Notes under the pieces: generated by a model
The model's database searches: none
Told to the model about the DNA's origin: nothing
The model's input: only the letters and a program-made list of their open reading frames with translations
Source: Castellaniella sp035707805
GTDB taxonomy: Bacteria > Pseudomonadota > Gammaproteobacteria > Burkholderiales > Burkholderiaceae_B
Direction of reading: 5' to 3'
Length of the DNA stretch: 64,000 nt
Assembly (NCBI GenBank): GCA_035707805.1
Contig: DASSTS010000035.1
Location: 21,862-85,861, forward strand
Part shown: positions 20,893-30,465 of the stretch, piece after piece
Layout of the letters: each line of letters starts with the position of its first letter
Numbering within the stretch: position 1 is the stretch's first letter
Position numbers and translations under genes: made by a program

Positions 20893-22078
20893 CCGGCCCC
20901 CCGTCGGGCTGGTGATGACGGGAGGCGGCGCCCGCGCCGCCTATCAGGCCGGCGTGCTGTCCGGAGTCCTGCGGGTGCTGGACCCGGGCGGCAGCCCCAC
21001 CTTCCGCAATCCCTTCGACATCCTGTGCGGCACCTCGGCGGGCGCCATCAATGCCACGGCGCTGGCCTGCCGCGCCCACCAGCCGCACCGGGCGGTCGAG
21101 CACCTGTGCACCCTGTGGCAGGCCCTGCATGCGAGCGACATCTACTATGCGGATGCTGCGCACCTGATGCGCACGGGCCTGCAGTGGCTGGGCATGCTGG
21201 GCCTGGGCTGGATCCAGCCCAGGCTGTCGGGCTTCGCGCCGCATTCCCTGCTCGACAACGAACCGCTGGCGGGGCTGCTGGGACGCGCCCTGAGCTTTCC
21301 CCGCCTGCAGACCAACCTGGACCGCGGGCACCTCAAGGCCCTGGCCATCACCGCCACCGCCTACACGACGGGCGAGCACCTGACCTTCTACCAGGCGCGC
21401 GGCGGCATCCTGCCCTGGACGCGCACCCTGCGCCGCGCGGTGGCCTGCCCCATCGGCGTGGACCACCTGCTGGCCTCCAGCGCCATTCCCTTCGTGTTTC
21501 CGGCGCGGGCGCTGCTGCTGGGCGACCGCACCCTCTGGTGCGGCGACGGCTCGATGCGCCAGCTCGCGCCCATCAGTCCGGCGATCCACCTGGGGGCCGA
21601 GCGCGTCTTCGTGATCGGCACCAATTACCGGGACGAGACCCAGCCCGGCATCCGCGAACTGAACCCGCCGTATCCCAGCCTGGCGCAGATCGCGGGCCAT
21701 ACTTTGTCGAATATTTTCCTGGATGGCGTATCGGCCGATATGGAGCGCATGGAGCGCATCAATGAGCTGCTTGCGCGAATCCCCGCAAATGGATTAAAAA
21801 GCGAGTCACTGCGACCCATCCACACCCTGATGATCGCGCCCAGCCAGTCCCTCGACGAGATGGCCCTGGCCCACCTGGATGAACTGCCGCGTGCCGTGCG
21901 GACCCTGTTCCGGGTGTTGGGCGTCTCTCCTCGAAAGGTGCAGCCTGGGGGTGGGGCGCTGGCGTCCTATCTGTTGTTCGAAGCCGGCTACACCAGGGAC
22001 CTGATTGCCTTGGGCAGGGCAGACAGCATGAATCGTGCTGATGAAATCATCGCTTTTTTCAAGGAGTGGTCCGCATGA
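20867..22078 (+). CDS. patatin-like phospholipase
   Basis: 403 aa single-domain patatin. Oxyanion loop GGGARAAYQAG near the N-terminus, nucleophile elbow GTSAG, and the catalytic Asp in GDGSMRQLAP (DGS rather than the common DGG). Probably hydrolyses acyl esters of phospholipids or neutral lipids. No signal peptide, so cytoplasmic or membrane-peripheral. The start at 20867 overlaps maeB by 26 bp; an ATG at 20915 would cut into the oxyanion loop region. It is coupled by ATGA to the following barstar-like gene. Confidence 0.87.
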
Positions 22079-22536
22079 GTCTGGCCCAGATAAGCAAAAT
22101 GTTCGCCCGGGGTGTCGTCGACGCCCAGGCTGTGTCCGAACAGGATGCCCTGGCGGCGGCCACCGAGGCCGGCCTGGCCGCGTTCGTGGTCGACTGCGAC
22201 CGGGCGCGCAGCCGCTCGGCCGTGCTGCGGGCCGTGGTCAAGGCCATCGACTACCCCGAATTCTTCGGCGGCAACCTGGATGCGCTGTACGACTGCCTGT
22301 GCGACACGCTCAGCGACCAGAAGACCGGCTTGTTCCTGTGGTTCCGCCACCTGCATTCCGGTGATCCTGCCCTGGCCGAGGACACCCAGGCGATCCGCGG
22401 GGTCTGCGACGACGTCGTGGAATTCGGCCAGAACAACGAACGGCTGTTCGCCTACGCCATCCAGCACGCGGGCGCCCATCCGGCGCCCGAGCCCGGCGTC
22501 GATCCCACTCCGTATTCGGGGCGCGAGGAAGCCTGA
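22075..22536 (+). CDS. barstar-like protein without a barnase partner
   Basis: 153 aa. The barstar core is clear: AFVVDCDRARSRSAVLRAV followed by DYPEFFGGNLDALYDCLCD, the segment that in barstar plugs the barnase active site. About 30 extra residues lie at each end. The start ATG 22075 has AAGGAG and overlaps the patatin stop. No ribonuclease gene is adjacent, so it is either an orphan antitoxin or, as often in proteobacteria, a barstar-fold protein with an unknown partner. Confidence 0.85.
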   Translation: MSLAQISKMFARGVVDAQAVSEQDALAAATEAGLAAFVVDCDRARSRSAVLRAVVKAIDYPEFFGGNLDALYDCLCDTLSDQKTGLFLWFRHLHSGDPALAEDTQAIRGVCDDVVEFGQNNERLFAYAIQHAGAHPAPEPGVDPTPYSGREEA

Positions 22537-22564
22537 TCCCCGGCGGCCGGCGCGCCGCCGTCCC

Positions 22565-23287
22565 TCACCATCCCAGCAATGCCGCCGCGGCGGCCGCCAT
22601 GGCCAGGCCGGCGGTCTCCGTGCGCAGCACCCGGGCGCCGAAGCGCACCGCGGCCAGGTCTCGCCGCCGCGCCGCCGCCAGCTCGTCCTCGGACCATCCG
22701 CCCTCCGGGCCCACCAGCAGGGCCAGGCTGTCCCGCACGGACTGCAGCGCCTGGGCGAAATCGCGGGATCCCTCGGGATGGCAGAACAGGGCGGGGCCCT
22801 CCAGACGCGCCAGGCAGTCGCCCAGGGGCGCGGGCTCGTGGACGCGCATCAGGCGGTTGCGACCGCACTGCTCGCTGGCCGACTGCACGATGGAGCGCCA
22901 GTGCGCCAGGCGCTTGTCCAGGCGCGGACCGCTCAGGCGCAGGACGCTGCGCTCGGCGGCCACCGGCATCAGTTCCGCGACGCCCAGTTCGGCCGCCTTT
23001 TCGATCACCCAGTCCATCTTGTCGCCCGAGGCGATGCCCTGCACCAGAACCAGGCGGCCGGCCAGCTCGCGTTCGACGTCCTCCCGCGCGCCCAGCTCGG
23101 CCCAGGCCGAGCGGCCCTGGGCGCGCAGCACCGCCGGATACTCGCCGCCCTCGCCGTCGAACAGCGTCGCCGCCGCGCCGTCCGGCAGGCGCAGGACTCG
23201 CAGGGCGTGGTGCGCCAGCGGCTGGGGCAGTTCGATCCGCTGGTGGGCCCGCAGCGGCGCGGGGCAGAAGAATCGGGGGGTGGGCAT
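22565..23287 (-). CDS. rsmE: 16S rRNA (uracil-1498-N3)-methyltransferase
   Basis: 240 aa SPOUT-class methyltransferase acting on the small subunit. C-terminal knot motifs LLVGPEGGWSEDEL and GARVLRTETAGLAM are diagnostic; an N-terminal PUA-like part precedes them. I take ATG 23287 (MPTPRFFCPAP) because family members begin this way; an ATG 24 bp upstream is in frame. Convergent with the barstar gene (28 bp apart) and divergent from tkt. Confidence 0.94.
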   Translation of the reverse strand: MPTPRFFCPAPLRAHQRIELPQPLAHHALRVLRLPDGAAATLFDGEGGEYPAVLRAQGRSAWAELGAREDVERELAGRLVLVQGIASGDKMDWVIEKAAELGVAELMPVAAERSVLRLSGPRLDKRLAHWRSIVQSASEQCGRNRLMRVHEPAPLGDCLARLEGPALFCHPEGSRDFAQALQSVRDSLALLVGPEGGWSEDELAAARRRDLAAVRFGARVLRTETAGLAMAAAAAALLGW

Positions 23288-23422
23288 GAGCGGACAATGT
23301 CCCTGCGGCATGAATGCACGGAATATAAACCGGAGCGGGCAGGGTGGTAAAATTCAGGGCTTTGTCATCCTCCATGCGGCGAGGCTTGCGGCAATGGCCG
23401 CGCGGTTCGCCCTCCAAGACCT

Positions 23423-25468
23423 ATGAGCGCTTTGCCCGCACCCGATCCTTCCATGGCCAACGCGATCCGCGTGCTGGCCATGGATGCCGTCCAACAAGCC
23501 AATTCCGGGCACCCCGGCGCCCCCATGGGCATGGCCGATATCGCGCACGTGCTCTGGACGCGCCATCTGCGCCACAACCCGGCTGATCCGGCCTGGCTCG
23601 ACCGCGACCGCTTCGTGCTATCCAACGGACACGGATCGATGCTGCTGTACGCGCTGCTGCATCTCAGCGGCTACGACCTGCCCATCGAGGAACTGCGCAA
23701 TTTCCGCCAGCTGCATTCGCGCACGCCGGGGCACCCCGAGGTCGGCATCACCCCGGGCGTCGAGACCACCACCGGGCCGCTGGGCCAGGGCCTGGCCAAC
23801 GCGGTCGGCATGGCGCTGGCCGAGGCGCTGCTGGCGCAGGAATTCAACCGCCCCGGGCACCACATCATCGACCACGACACCTACGCGTTCGTCGGCGACG
23901 GCTGCCTCATGGAGGGCATCTCCCACGAGGCCTGCTCGCTGGCGGGCACGCTGGGCCTGTCCCGCCTGATCGTGTTCTACGACGACAACGGCATTTCCAT
24001 CGACGGCAAGGTGCAGGACTGGTTCGCCGACGACACCCCGGCGCGCTTCGAGGCCTACGGCTGGAACGTGCTGCGCGGGGTCGACGGCCACGACATGAAT
24101 GCCGTGGATGCCGCCATCACCCAGGCCCGGGCGCATGCCGCCGCGGGCCGCGGTCCCACCCTGATCTGCTGCCGCACCGTGATCGGCCGCGGCGCGCCCA
24201 CCAAGGCCGGCACCGAGAAAGTCCACGGCGCGCCCCTGGGGGCCGAGGAGATCGCCGCCGCGCGCAAGGCCATGGGCTGGAACCACGCGCCCTTCGAGGT
24301 CCCCCGCGAGGTCTACGCCTACTGGAACGGCCGCGAACGCGGCGCCCAGCTGCAATCCGACTGGCAGGTGCGTTTCGACCACTATGCCGAGGCCCATCCC
24401 CAGCTGGCCGCCGAACTCTGCCGCCGCATGGCGGGCGAGCTGCCGGCCGATTTCGCCGAGCGCGCCCGCGCCTACGTCCGGTCGACCCAGGACAAGGCCG
24501 AATCCATCGCCTCGCGCAAGGCCTCGCAGCAGGCCATCGCCGCCTTCGCCGGGATCCTGCCCGAGCTGCTGGGCGGCTCGGCCGACCTGACCGGCTCCAA
24601 CTTCACCGACTGGAAGGGCGTCGTCCCGGTGCGCCGCACCGCCGACGGCCTGCAGGCCGGCCGCCACATCAACTACGGCGTGCGCGAATTCGGCATGGCG
24701 GCGGTGATGAACGGCATCGCCCTGCACGGCGGCTACCTGCCCTTCGGCGGCACCTTCCTCACCTTCTCCGACTACTCCCGCAACGCCCTGCGCATGGCGG
24801 CCCTGATGAAGCAGCGCGTGGTGCACGTCTTCACGCACGATTCCATCGGCCTGGGCGAGGACGGCCCCACCCACCAGTCGATCGAGCATGCGGGCAGCCT
24901 GCGCCTGATCCCCAATCTCCACGTCTGGCGCCCCTGCGACACGACCGAGACGGCCGTGGCCTGGCAGGCCGCCCTCGAGCGCCCGGCCAGCGTCGGCATG
25001 GCGGTGCGGGCGGGCGGCCCCTCGGCGCTGCTGCTGTCGCGCCAGAACCTGCCCTTCGTGGCGCGCGACGAGGCCGCCACCGAATCCATCGCCCGCGGCG
25101 GCTACGTGCTGCGCGACATGGCGGGCGCCTGCGCCGTCATCATCGCGACGGGCTCCGAGGTCGAGCTTGCGCTGCAGGCCCAGGACCGCCTGGCCGCGCG
25201 CGGGATCGCGACGCGCGTGGTCTCCATGCCGTGCACGCAGGTCTTCGACGCCCAGGACGCCGACTGGCGCGCCAGCGTGCTGCCCGCCGGGCTGCCGCGC
25301 GTGGCGGTCGAGGCCGGCGGCACCGCCACCTGGTACAAGTATGTCGGGACCACCGGCGCGGTGGTCGGCATCGACACTTTCGGGGAATCGGCGCCTGCCG
25401 GTGTGTTGTTCAAACATTTCAACCTGACGGCCGATCATGTCGCGGCCACGGTCGAGCAGCTTTTGTAA
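23423..25468 (+). CDS. tkt: transketolase
   Basis: Thiamine-diphosphate enzyme of the non-oxidative pentose phosphate pathway and, where present, the Calvin cycle. 681 aa. N-terminal ANAIRVLAMDAVQQANSGHP, ThDP/Mg motif GDGCLMEGISHEA ending in YDDNGISIDG, the catalytic-Glu segment in the Pyr domain and THDSIGLGEDGPTHQ with substrate His/Asp. Followed by gap and pgk, a layout common in Burkholderiales. Transaldolase is separate, at 34299. Confidence 0.97.
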   Translation: MSALPAPDPSMANAIRVLAMDAVQQANSGHPGAPMGMADIAHVLWTRHLRHNPADPAWLDRDRFVLSNGHGSMLLYALLHLSGYDLPIEELRNFRQLHSRTPGHPEVGITPGVETTTGPLGQGLANAVGMALAEALLAQEFNRPGHHIIDHDTYAFVGDGCLMEGISHEACSLAGTLGLSRLIVFYDDNGISIDGKVQDWFADDTPARFEAYGWNVLRGVDGHDMNAVDAAITQARAHAAAGRGPTLICCRTVIGRGAPTKAGTEKVHGAPLGAEEIAAARKAMGWNHAPFEVPREVYAYWNGRERGAQLQSDWQVRFDHYAEAHPQLAAELCRRMAGELPADFAERARAYVRSTQDKAESIASRKASQQAIAAFAGILPELLGGSADLTGSNFTDWKGVVPVRRTADGLQAGRHINYGVREFGMAAVMNGIALHGGYLPFGGTFLTFSDYSRNALRMAALMKQRVVHVFTHDSIGLGEDGPTHQSIEHAGSLRLIPNLHVWRPCDTTETAVAWQAALERPASVGMAVRAGGPSALLLSRQNLPFVARDEAATESIARGGYVLRDMAGACAVIIATGSEVELALQAQDRLAARGIATRVVSMPCTQVFDAQDADWRASVLPAGLPRVAVEAGGTATWYKYVGTTGAVVGIDTFGESAPAGVLFKHFNLTADHVAATVEQLL

Positions 25469-25480
25469 AGGAGATCCTTC

Positions 25481-26491
25481 ATGACCATTCGTGTCGCCAT
25501 CAACGGCTACGGCCGCATCGGCCGCAACATCCTGCGGGCCCACTACGAGGACGGGAAAAAGCATGACCTCCAGATCGTCGCGATCAACGATCTGGGCGAT
25601 CCCGAGACCAACGCCCACCTGACCCGCTACGACACGGCCCACGGCCGCTTCCCCGGCACGGTCGAGGTCGACGGCGACAGCCTGGTCGTGAACGGCGACC
25701 GCATCCGCGTGCTGGCCGAACGCGATCCCGCCAAGCTGCCCTGGGGCGAGCTGAAGGTCGACGTGGTGCTGGAATGCACGGGCCTGTTCACCAGCAAGGA
25801 AAAGGCCTCGGCCCACCTCAAGGGCGGCGCGAAAAAGGTCATCATCTCCGCCCCGGGCGGCAAGGACGTGGACGCCACCATCGTCTACGGCGTCAACCAC
25901 CAGGTCCTGAAGGCCTCGGACACGGTCATCTCCAACGCCTCCTGCACCACCAACTGCCTGGTGCCGCTGGTCCACCCCCTGCACCAGCAGCTGGGCATCC
26001 TCAACGGCCTGATGACCACGGTGCACGCCTACACCAACGACCAGGTCCTGACCGACGTCTACCACAAGGACCTGCGCCGCGCGCGTTCCGCCACGCACAG
26101 CATGATCCCCACCAAGACCGGCGCGGCGGCGGCGGTCGGCCTGGTGCTGCCCGAACTCAACGGCAAGCTCGACGGCTACTCGATCCGCGTCCCGACGATC
26201 AACGTCTCCATCGTCGACCTGTCCTTCGTGTCCGCCCGCGAGACCACGGTCGATGAAGTCAACGGCATCCTCAAGGCCGCCGCCGAAGGCCCGCTCAAGG
26301 GCATCCTGGCCTACACCACCGAGCCGCTGGTGTCCGTGGACTTCAACCACAGCCCGCTGTCCAGCACGGTCGATGCCGCCCTGACCAAGGTCTCCGGCTC
26401 GCTGGTCAAGGTCTCGTCCTGGTACGACAACGAGTGGGGTTTCTCCAACCGCATGCTCGACACCACGGTCGCCCTGATGGCGGCCAAGTAA
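25481..26491 (+). CDS. gap: glyceraldehyde-3-phosphate dehydrogenase
   Basis: 336 aa glycolytic/gluconeogenic enzyme. NAD-binding INGYGRIGRN, Asp in AINDLGD favouring NAD, the active Cys in SNASCTTNCL, phosphate-site TGAAAAVG and the C-terminal WYDNEWGFSNRMLD. An AAAGGAGA site precedes the ATG 12 bp after the tkt stop, so both are on one mRNA. Confidence 0.97.
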   Translation: MTIRVAINGYGRIGRNILRAHYEDGKKHDLQIVAINDLGDPETNAHLTRYDTAHGRFPGTVEVDGDSLVVNGDRIRVLAERDPAKLPWGELKVDVVLECTGLFTSKEKASAHLKGGAKKVIISAPGGKDVDATIVYGVNHQVLKASDTVISNASCTTNCLVPLVHPLHQQLGILNGLMTTVHAYTNDQVLTDVYHKDLRRARSATHSMIPTKTGAAAAVGLVLPELNGKLDGYSIRVPTINVSIVDLSFVSARETTVDEVNGILKAAAEGPLKGILAYTTEPLVSVDFNHSPLSSTVDAALTKVSGSLVKVSSWYDNEWGFSNRMLDTTVALMAAK

Positions 26492-26542
26492 TCCGGTCGG
26501 ACGGACGGCGGGGCGGGGCAACCCGCCCTTGTCGTATCCGGA

Positions 26543-26563
26543 CCCCGCCCGGCCTGGGCGGGG
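26543..26563 (+). other. intercistronic hairpin between gap and pgk
   Basis: An 8-bp perfect GC stem (CCCCGCCC / GGGCGGGG) with a 5-nt loop in the 115-bp gap between gap and pgk. No T run follows, so it is more likely an mRNA-stability or processing element that sets the gap:pgk ratio than a full terminator. Confidence 0.5.
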
Positions 26564-26606
26564 CGCCCGACTCTCCGCCACAAGCACACACGGACAGATT
26601 GCATCC

Positions 26607-27797
26607 ATGACGATACAGACTCTCTCCGGCCTGGCCCAGGCCGGCGCCCTGAAGGGCAAGCGCGTTTTCATCCGCTCCGACCTCAACGTGCCCCTGGACG
26701 ACGGCGGCAGGATCACCGAAGACACCCGCATCCGGGCCTCCGTGCCGGCGATCCGCCTGGCCCTGGACGGCGGCGCGGCGGTCATGGTGACCTCGCACCT
26801 GGGACGCCCCAAGGAAGGCGTGGTCGGCCCCGGCGACACCCTGCAGCCGGTGGCGGACCGACTGTCCGAGCTGCTGGGGCGCCCGGTGCGGCTGGTCCGG
26901 GACTGGGTGGACGGCGTCGATCTGGCGGCCGGCGAGCTCGTGCTGCTGGAGAACTGCCGCTGCAACCCGGGCGAGAAAAAGAACGACCCCGACCTGGCCC
27001 GCCGCATGGCGGCCCTGTGCGACGTATACGTGAACGACGCCTTCGGCACCGCGCACCGCGCCGAGGCCACCACCGAAGGCATGGCGCGCTTCGCCCCCGT
27101 CGCCTGCGCCGGTCCGCTGCTGGCCGCCGAGCTCGACGCCCTGGGGCGCGCCCTGCAGTCGCCGCGCCGGCCCATGGTCGCCATCGTGGGCGGCTCCAAG
27201 GTCTCGACCAAGCTGTCCATTCTCCAGGCCCTGGCCGAAAAGGTCGACCAGCTGATCGTGGGCGGCGGGATCGCCAATACCTTCATGCTCGCCGCGGGCC
27301 TGCCCATCGGCAAGTCCCTGGCCGAACCCGACCAGGTCGACCAGGCCAGGGCCGTCATGCAGGCCATGCAGGCGCGCGGCGTGCAGGTGCCGATCCCGGT
27401 CGACGTCGTCGTCGCCACGGCCTTCTCGGCGGATGCGCAGGCCACGATCAAGCCGGCGGCCGAGGTGGGACCCGACGACCTGATCCTGGACATCGGCCCG
27501 CAGACGGCCGAGCGCCTGGCGCAGCAGTTGCGCCAGGCGGGCACCATCGTCTGGAACGGCCCGGTCGGCGTCTTCGAGTTCGATGCCTTCGCCCACGGCA
27601 CCGAGGTGATCGCCCAGGCCATCGCCGCCTCGGACGGTTTTTCGATCGCCGGCGGCGGGGACACCCTGGCGGCCATCGCCAAATACGGCATCGCGGACCA
27701 GGTGGGCTACATTTCCACCGGCGGCGGGGCCTTCCTGGAGTTCCTGGAAGGCAGGACTTTGCCGGCGGTCGCCGCCTTGCAGGACCGTAGCGCCTGA
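26607..27797 (+). CDS. pgk: phosphoglycerate kinase
   Basis: 396 aa, standard size. N-terminal VFIRSDLNVPLDD, TSHLGRPKEG, GGSKVSTKLS hinge region and the C-terminal nucleotide site with GGGDTLAAI and STGGGAFLEFLEG. Interconverts 3-phosphoglycerate and 1,3-bisphosphoglycerate with ATP/ADP. Start ATG 26607 chosen by homology; the frame is open 26 codons further upstream without a sensible start. The 4.5S RNA gene follows 18 bp later. Confidence 0.97.
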   Translation: MTIQTLSGLAQAGALKGKRVFIRSDLNVPLDDGGRITEDTRIRASVPAIRLALDGGAAVMVTSHLGRPKEGVVGPGDTLQPVADRLSELLGRPVRLVRDWVDGVDLAAGELVLLENCRCNPGEKKNDPDLARRMAALCDVYVNDAFGTAHRAEATTEGMARFAPVACAGPLLAAELDALGRALQSPRRPMVAIVGGSKVSTKLSILQALAEKVDQLIVGGGIANTFMLAAGLPIGKSLAEPDQVDQARAVMQAMQARGVQVPIPVDVVVATAFSADAQATIKPAAEVGPDDLILDIGPQTAERLAQQLRQAGTIVWNGPVGVFEFDAFAHGTEVIAQAIAASDGFSIAGGGDTLAAIAKYGIADQVGYISTGGGAFLEFLEGRTLPAVAALQDRSA

Positions 27798-27815
27798 GGT
27801 CTGTTAAAATCAAAA

Positions 27816-27912
27816 GGGCGGGCCCCTTCGCATGGTTCGGCGGTGAATCTGGTCAGGTCGGGAACGAAGCAGCCACAGCCGTGCAGAACCAGTGCCGAAG
27901 TCAGGCTCGCCT
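27816..27912 (+). ncRNA. ffs: 4.5S signal recognition particle RNA
   Basis: Hallmark SRP domain IV is present: GGTCAGGTCGGGAACGAAGC followed by AGCCACAGCCGTGCAGA, including the GGAA tetraloop-type region and the asymmetric internal loop that binds Ffh. The ends pair (GGCGGGCC at 27817-27824 with GGCTCGCC at 27904-27911, one G-U). A -10-like TAAAAT lies at 27805-27810, just before the 5' end, so it has its own promoter. It sits between pgk and dnaX, and the dnaX ATG is 34 bp downstream. Confidence 0.93.
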
Positions 27913-27945
27913 TTCCTTTGGTCTCTTCCGGGCGGCGGCCGACTC

Positions 27946-30096
27946 ATGAGCTATCTCGTTCTGGCGCGCAAATGGCGCCCCCGTTCCTTCGATACCCTGA
28001 TCGGGCAGGACCACGTGGTCCGCGCCCTGACCCACGCGCTGTCTTCGGGGCGCCTGCATCATGCCTGGCTGTTCACCGGCACCCGCGGGGTGGGCAAGAC
28101 CACCCTGTCGCGCATCCTCGCCAAGTCCCTGAACTGCGCCGACGGCGTCACGGCCACGCCCTGCGGGCACTGCCAGGCCTGCACCGAGATCGATGCGGGC
28201 CGCTACGTCGACTACATCGAGCTCGACGCGGCCTCCAATCGCGGTGTCGACGAAATGACACAGCTGCTGGAGCAGGCGGTCTACGCCCCCTCGTCCGGCC
28301 GCTACAAGGTCTACATGATCGACGAAGTCCACATGCTCACCGGGCATGCCTTCAACGCCATGCTCAAGACCCTGGAAGAGCCCCCCGAACACGTCAAGTT
28401 CATCCTGGCGACCACCGATCCGCAAAAAATCCCCGTCACCGTGCTGTCGCGCTGCCTGCAGTTCAATCTCAAGCAGATGACCGTGCCGGCCATCGTCGAG
28501 CACCTGCAGGACGTCCTGGGCCAGGAATCGATTCCGGCCGAGCCGCAGGGCCTGCGGCTGATCGCCCAGGCTGCGGCCGGCTCCATGCGCGATGCGCTGT
28601 CCCTCACCGACCAGGCGATCTCCTTCGCGGCCGGCAACCTCACCGCGGCGGCGGTGGGCGAGATGCTGGGCACCCTGGACCAGCACCATCTGGTGTCGCT
28701 GGCGCGAGCCCTGGCCGCGGCCGATGCGCCCGGCATCCTGGCCGTGGCCGACGAGCTCGCCCTGCGCGGCCTGTCGTTCCAGGCGGCCCTGGCCGACCTG
28801 GCGGTCCTGCTGTCGCGGGTGGCCATCGCCCAGCGCCTTGGTCACGCCCAGGCCGACGATCCGCTGGCCGACGACGTCCAGGCGCTCGCCGCCGGCCTGA
28901 CGCCCGACGACGTGCAGCTGTTCTACGCCGTGGCGGTCCACAGCCGCCAGGAACTCGCGCTGGCGCCCGACGAATACGCCGGTTTCGTCATGGCCTGCCT
29001 GCGCATGCTGGCGCTGCTGCCGCCGGACCGCGTCCCGCCCGTCCGGCTGGACCCGCCCGTGCCCCGTGCGGCGCCGTCGCAGGTCGCGTCTTCGGGGCCG
29101 GTGCCGGCGGCCGCGTCCCCGGCGCCGTCCGTCGCGTCTGCGGCGCCATCCGCAACGCTCGCATCGCCGGCCGCTGCTTCCGTGCCGGCCGCCGCTTCCG
29201 CGCCGCCGCCCGTCACGCCGACTGTGGCCGCCGCGCCCGCCGTGTCGGCGCCCCCGCAGCGGCCGCAACCCGAACCGCAGCCTCAGCCGGAACCCGATCC
29301 GCAGCCGGATCCCGGCCCCGACCCGGGGCCCGGACCGGGCCCCGCGCCCATGGCGACCCGGCCTGCGCCGGCCCGCACCGAGCCTGCCCGGGCAGAGCCC
29401 GCACGCACCGAGCCGGCCCAGGCCGCGCGGGCGCCGGTCGAGCCGCCGGCCTGGGAAGACCCGGATGCCGGCGTCGTCCATCCCGAGGCGGCCGTATCGG
29501 GCCGGCCGGATGCCGAGGCCGGCGTGCGCCAGGCCTCGCCGGACGACGCCCAGCCGGCCGATGACTGGACCGCCGACGTCCCGGACCTGCCGGACGACTT
29601 CGAGCCCTCGGCTTCGGCCGGTGCTGCCCTGGATGACGACGGGGACCTGCCCATCCGCGTGGCCTTGCCCGGCATCAAGACCGGGGCCGTCGCGGACATT
29701 CCCGATCCCGCCCGCCTGACCGCCGCCGAGTGGCCCGCCCTGGCGGCGGATCTGCCGGTCACGGGGGCGGCGCGCGCCCTGGCCCTGAACAGCGAATGGC
29801 TGGGGGGCGACGAACACCAGATCCGCCTGCGCGTCGCCATCCACACCCTGACGGAAGGGGGGGCGCACGACCGCCTGCGCACCGTCCTGTCGGAATATTT
29901 CGGCCGCGTGCTGCGGCTGGAGGTGGAATACGGCAGCACCGGCAGCGACACCGCCTACGCGGTGGACCAGGCCGCCCAGGCGCGCCGCCAGCAGGCGGCC
30001 GAGAACGCGGCGCAGGGCGACGGGCTGGTCCAGGCGCTGGCCGGGCGGTTCGCCGCCCGGGTGGTGCCGGGGTCGGTCCGCCCGCCTGCGGTATAG
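27946..30096 (+). CDS. dnaX: DNA polymerase III subunits gamma/tau
   Basis: 716 aa clamp-loader ATPase. Walker A GTRGVGKTT, the four-Cys zinc module (C...CGHCQAC), the DEVHML Walker B region and sensor DPQKIPVTVLSRC in the first 370 residues. A long low-complexity linker rich in Pro, Ala and Glu (about residues 365-510) leads to a tau-type C-terminal domain. No A6G-type slippery site lies at the expected gamma frameshift position. The frame is open 18 codons upstream of ATG 27946, but that stretch overlaps the SRP RNA. Confidence 0.95.
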   Translation: MSYLVLARKWRPRSFDTLIGQDHVVRALTHALSSGRLHHAWLFTGTRGVGKTTLSRILAKSLNCADGVTATPCGHCQACTEIDAGRYVDYIELDAASNRGVDEMTQLLEQAVYAPSSGRYKVYMIDEVHMLTGHAFNAMLKTLEEPPEHVKFILATTDPQKIPVTVLSRCLQFNLKQMTVPAIVEHLQDVLGQESIPAEPQGLRLIAQAAAGSMRDALSLTDQAISFAAGNLTAAAVGEMLGTLDQHHLVSLARALAAADAPGILAVADELALRGLSFQAALADLAVLLSRVAIAQRLGHAQADDPLADDVQALAAGLTPDDVQLFYAVAVHSRQELALAPDEYAGFVMACLRMLALLPPDRVPPVRLDPPVPRAAPSQVASSGPVPAAASPAPSVASAAPSATLASPAAASVPAAASAPPPVTPTVAAAPAVSAPPQRPQPEPQPQPEPDPQPDPGPDPGPGPGPAPMATRPAPARTEPARAEPARTEPAQAARAPVEPPAWEDPDAGVVHPEAAVSGRPDAEAGVRQASPDDAQPADDWTADVPDLPDDFEPSASAGAALDDDGDLPIRVALPGIKTGAVADIPDPARLTAAEWPALAADLPVTGAARALALNSEWLGGDEHQIRLRVAIHTLTEGGAHDRLRTVLSEYFGRVLRLEVEYGSTGSDTAYAVDQAAQARRQQAAENAAQGDGLVQALAGRFAARVVPGSVRPPAV

Positions 30097-30137
30097 TCGC
30101 TGTTTTCGTTTCACCCCTTACCAATCAGGACATCGCC

Positions 30138-30464
30138 ATGATGAAAGGTCAGATTGCCGGCTTGATGCGCCAGGCCCAGCAGATGCAGGAAAACATGAAG
30201 AAGGCCCAGGATGCCCTGGCCGACATCATCGTCGAGGGCGCCGCCGGCGGCGGGCTGGTCAAGGTCACCATGAGCTGCAAGTACGACGTCAAGCGCGTGG
30301 CCATCGACCCGTCGCTCTTCGACGACGACCGCGACATGATCGAGGACCTGGTGGCGGCCGCCTTCAACGACGCGCAGCGCAAGGCCGAGGCCGCGGCCCA
30401 GGAAAAGATGTCGGCGGTCACGGCGGGCATGTCCCTGCCGGCCGGCATGAAGCTGCCTTTCTGA
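30138..30464 (+). CDS. YbaB/EbfC family nucleoid-associated protein
   Basis: 108 aa. N-terminal GLMRQAQQMQENMKKAQ coiled-coil and VEGAAGGGLVKVTMSCKYDVKRVAID core match the YbaB family, a dimeric tweezer-like DNA-binding protein. Almost always found between dnaX and recR, as here. Starts at ATG 30138, 41 bp after dnaX and 1 bp before recR, so all three are probably co-transcribed. Confidence 0.93.
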   Translation: MMKGQIAGLMRQAQQMQENMKKAQDALADIIVEGAAGGGLVKVTMSCKYDVKRVAIDPSLFDDDRDMIEDLVAAAFNDAQRKAEAAAQEKMSAVTAGMSLPAGMKLPF

Positions 30465-30465
30465 C

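Noticed and set aside
23618..27691. Open frame of 1357 codons on the minus strand opposite tkt, gap and pgk
   Set aside because: It mirrors codon bias of GC-rich genes on the other strand, spans three well-identified enzymes and shows no recognisable domain.
28425..28430. A6 run in dnaX as a programmed frameshift site
   Set aside because: It falls within the conserved ATPase sensor region (DPQKIP), far upstream of where a gamma-producing frameshift would be, and has no following stem or nearby stop context that I could see.
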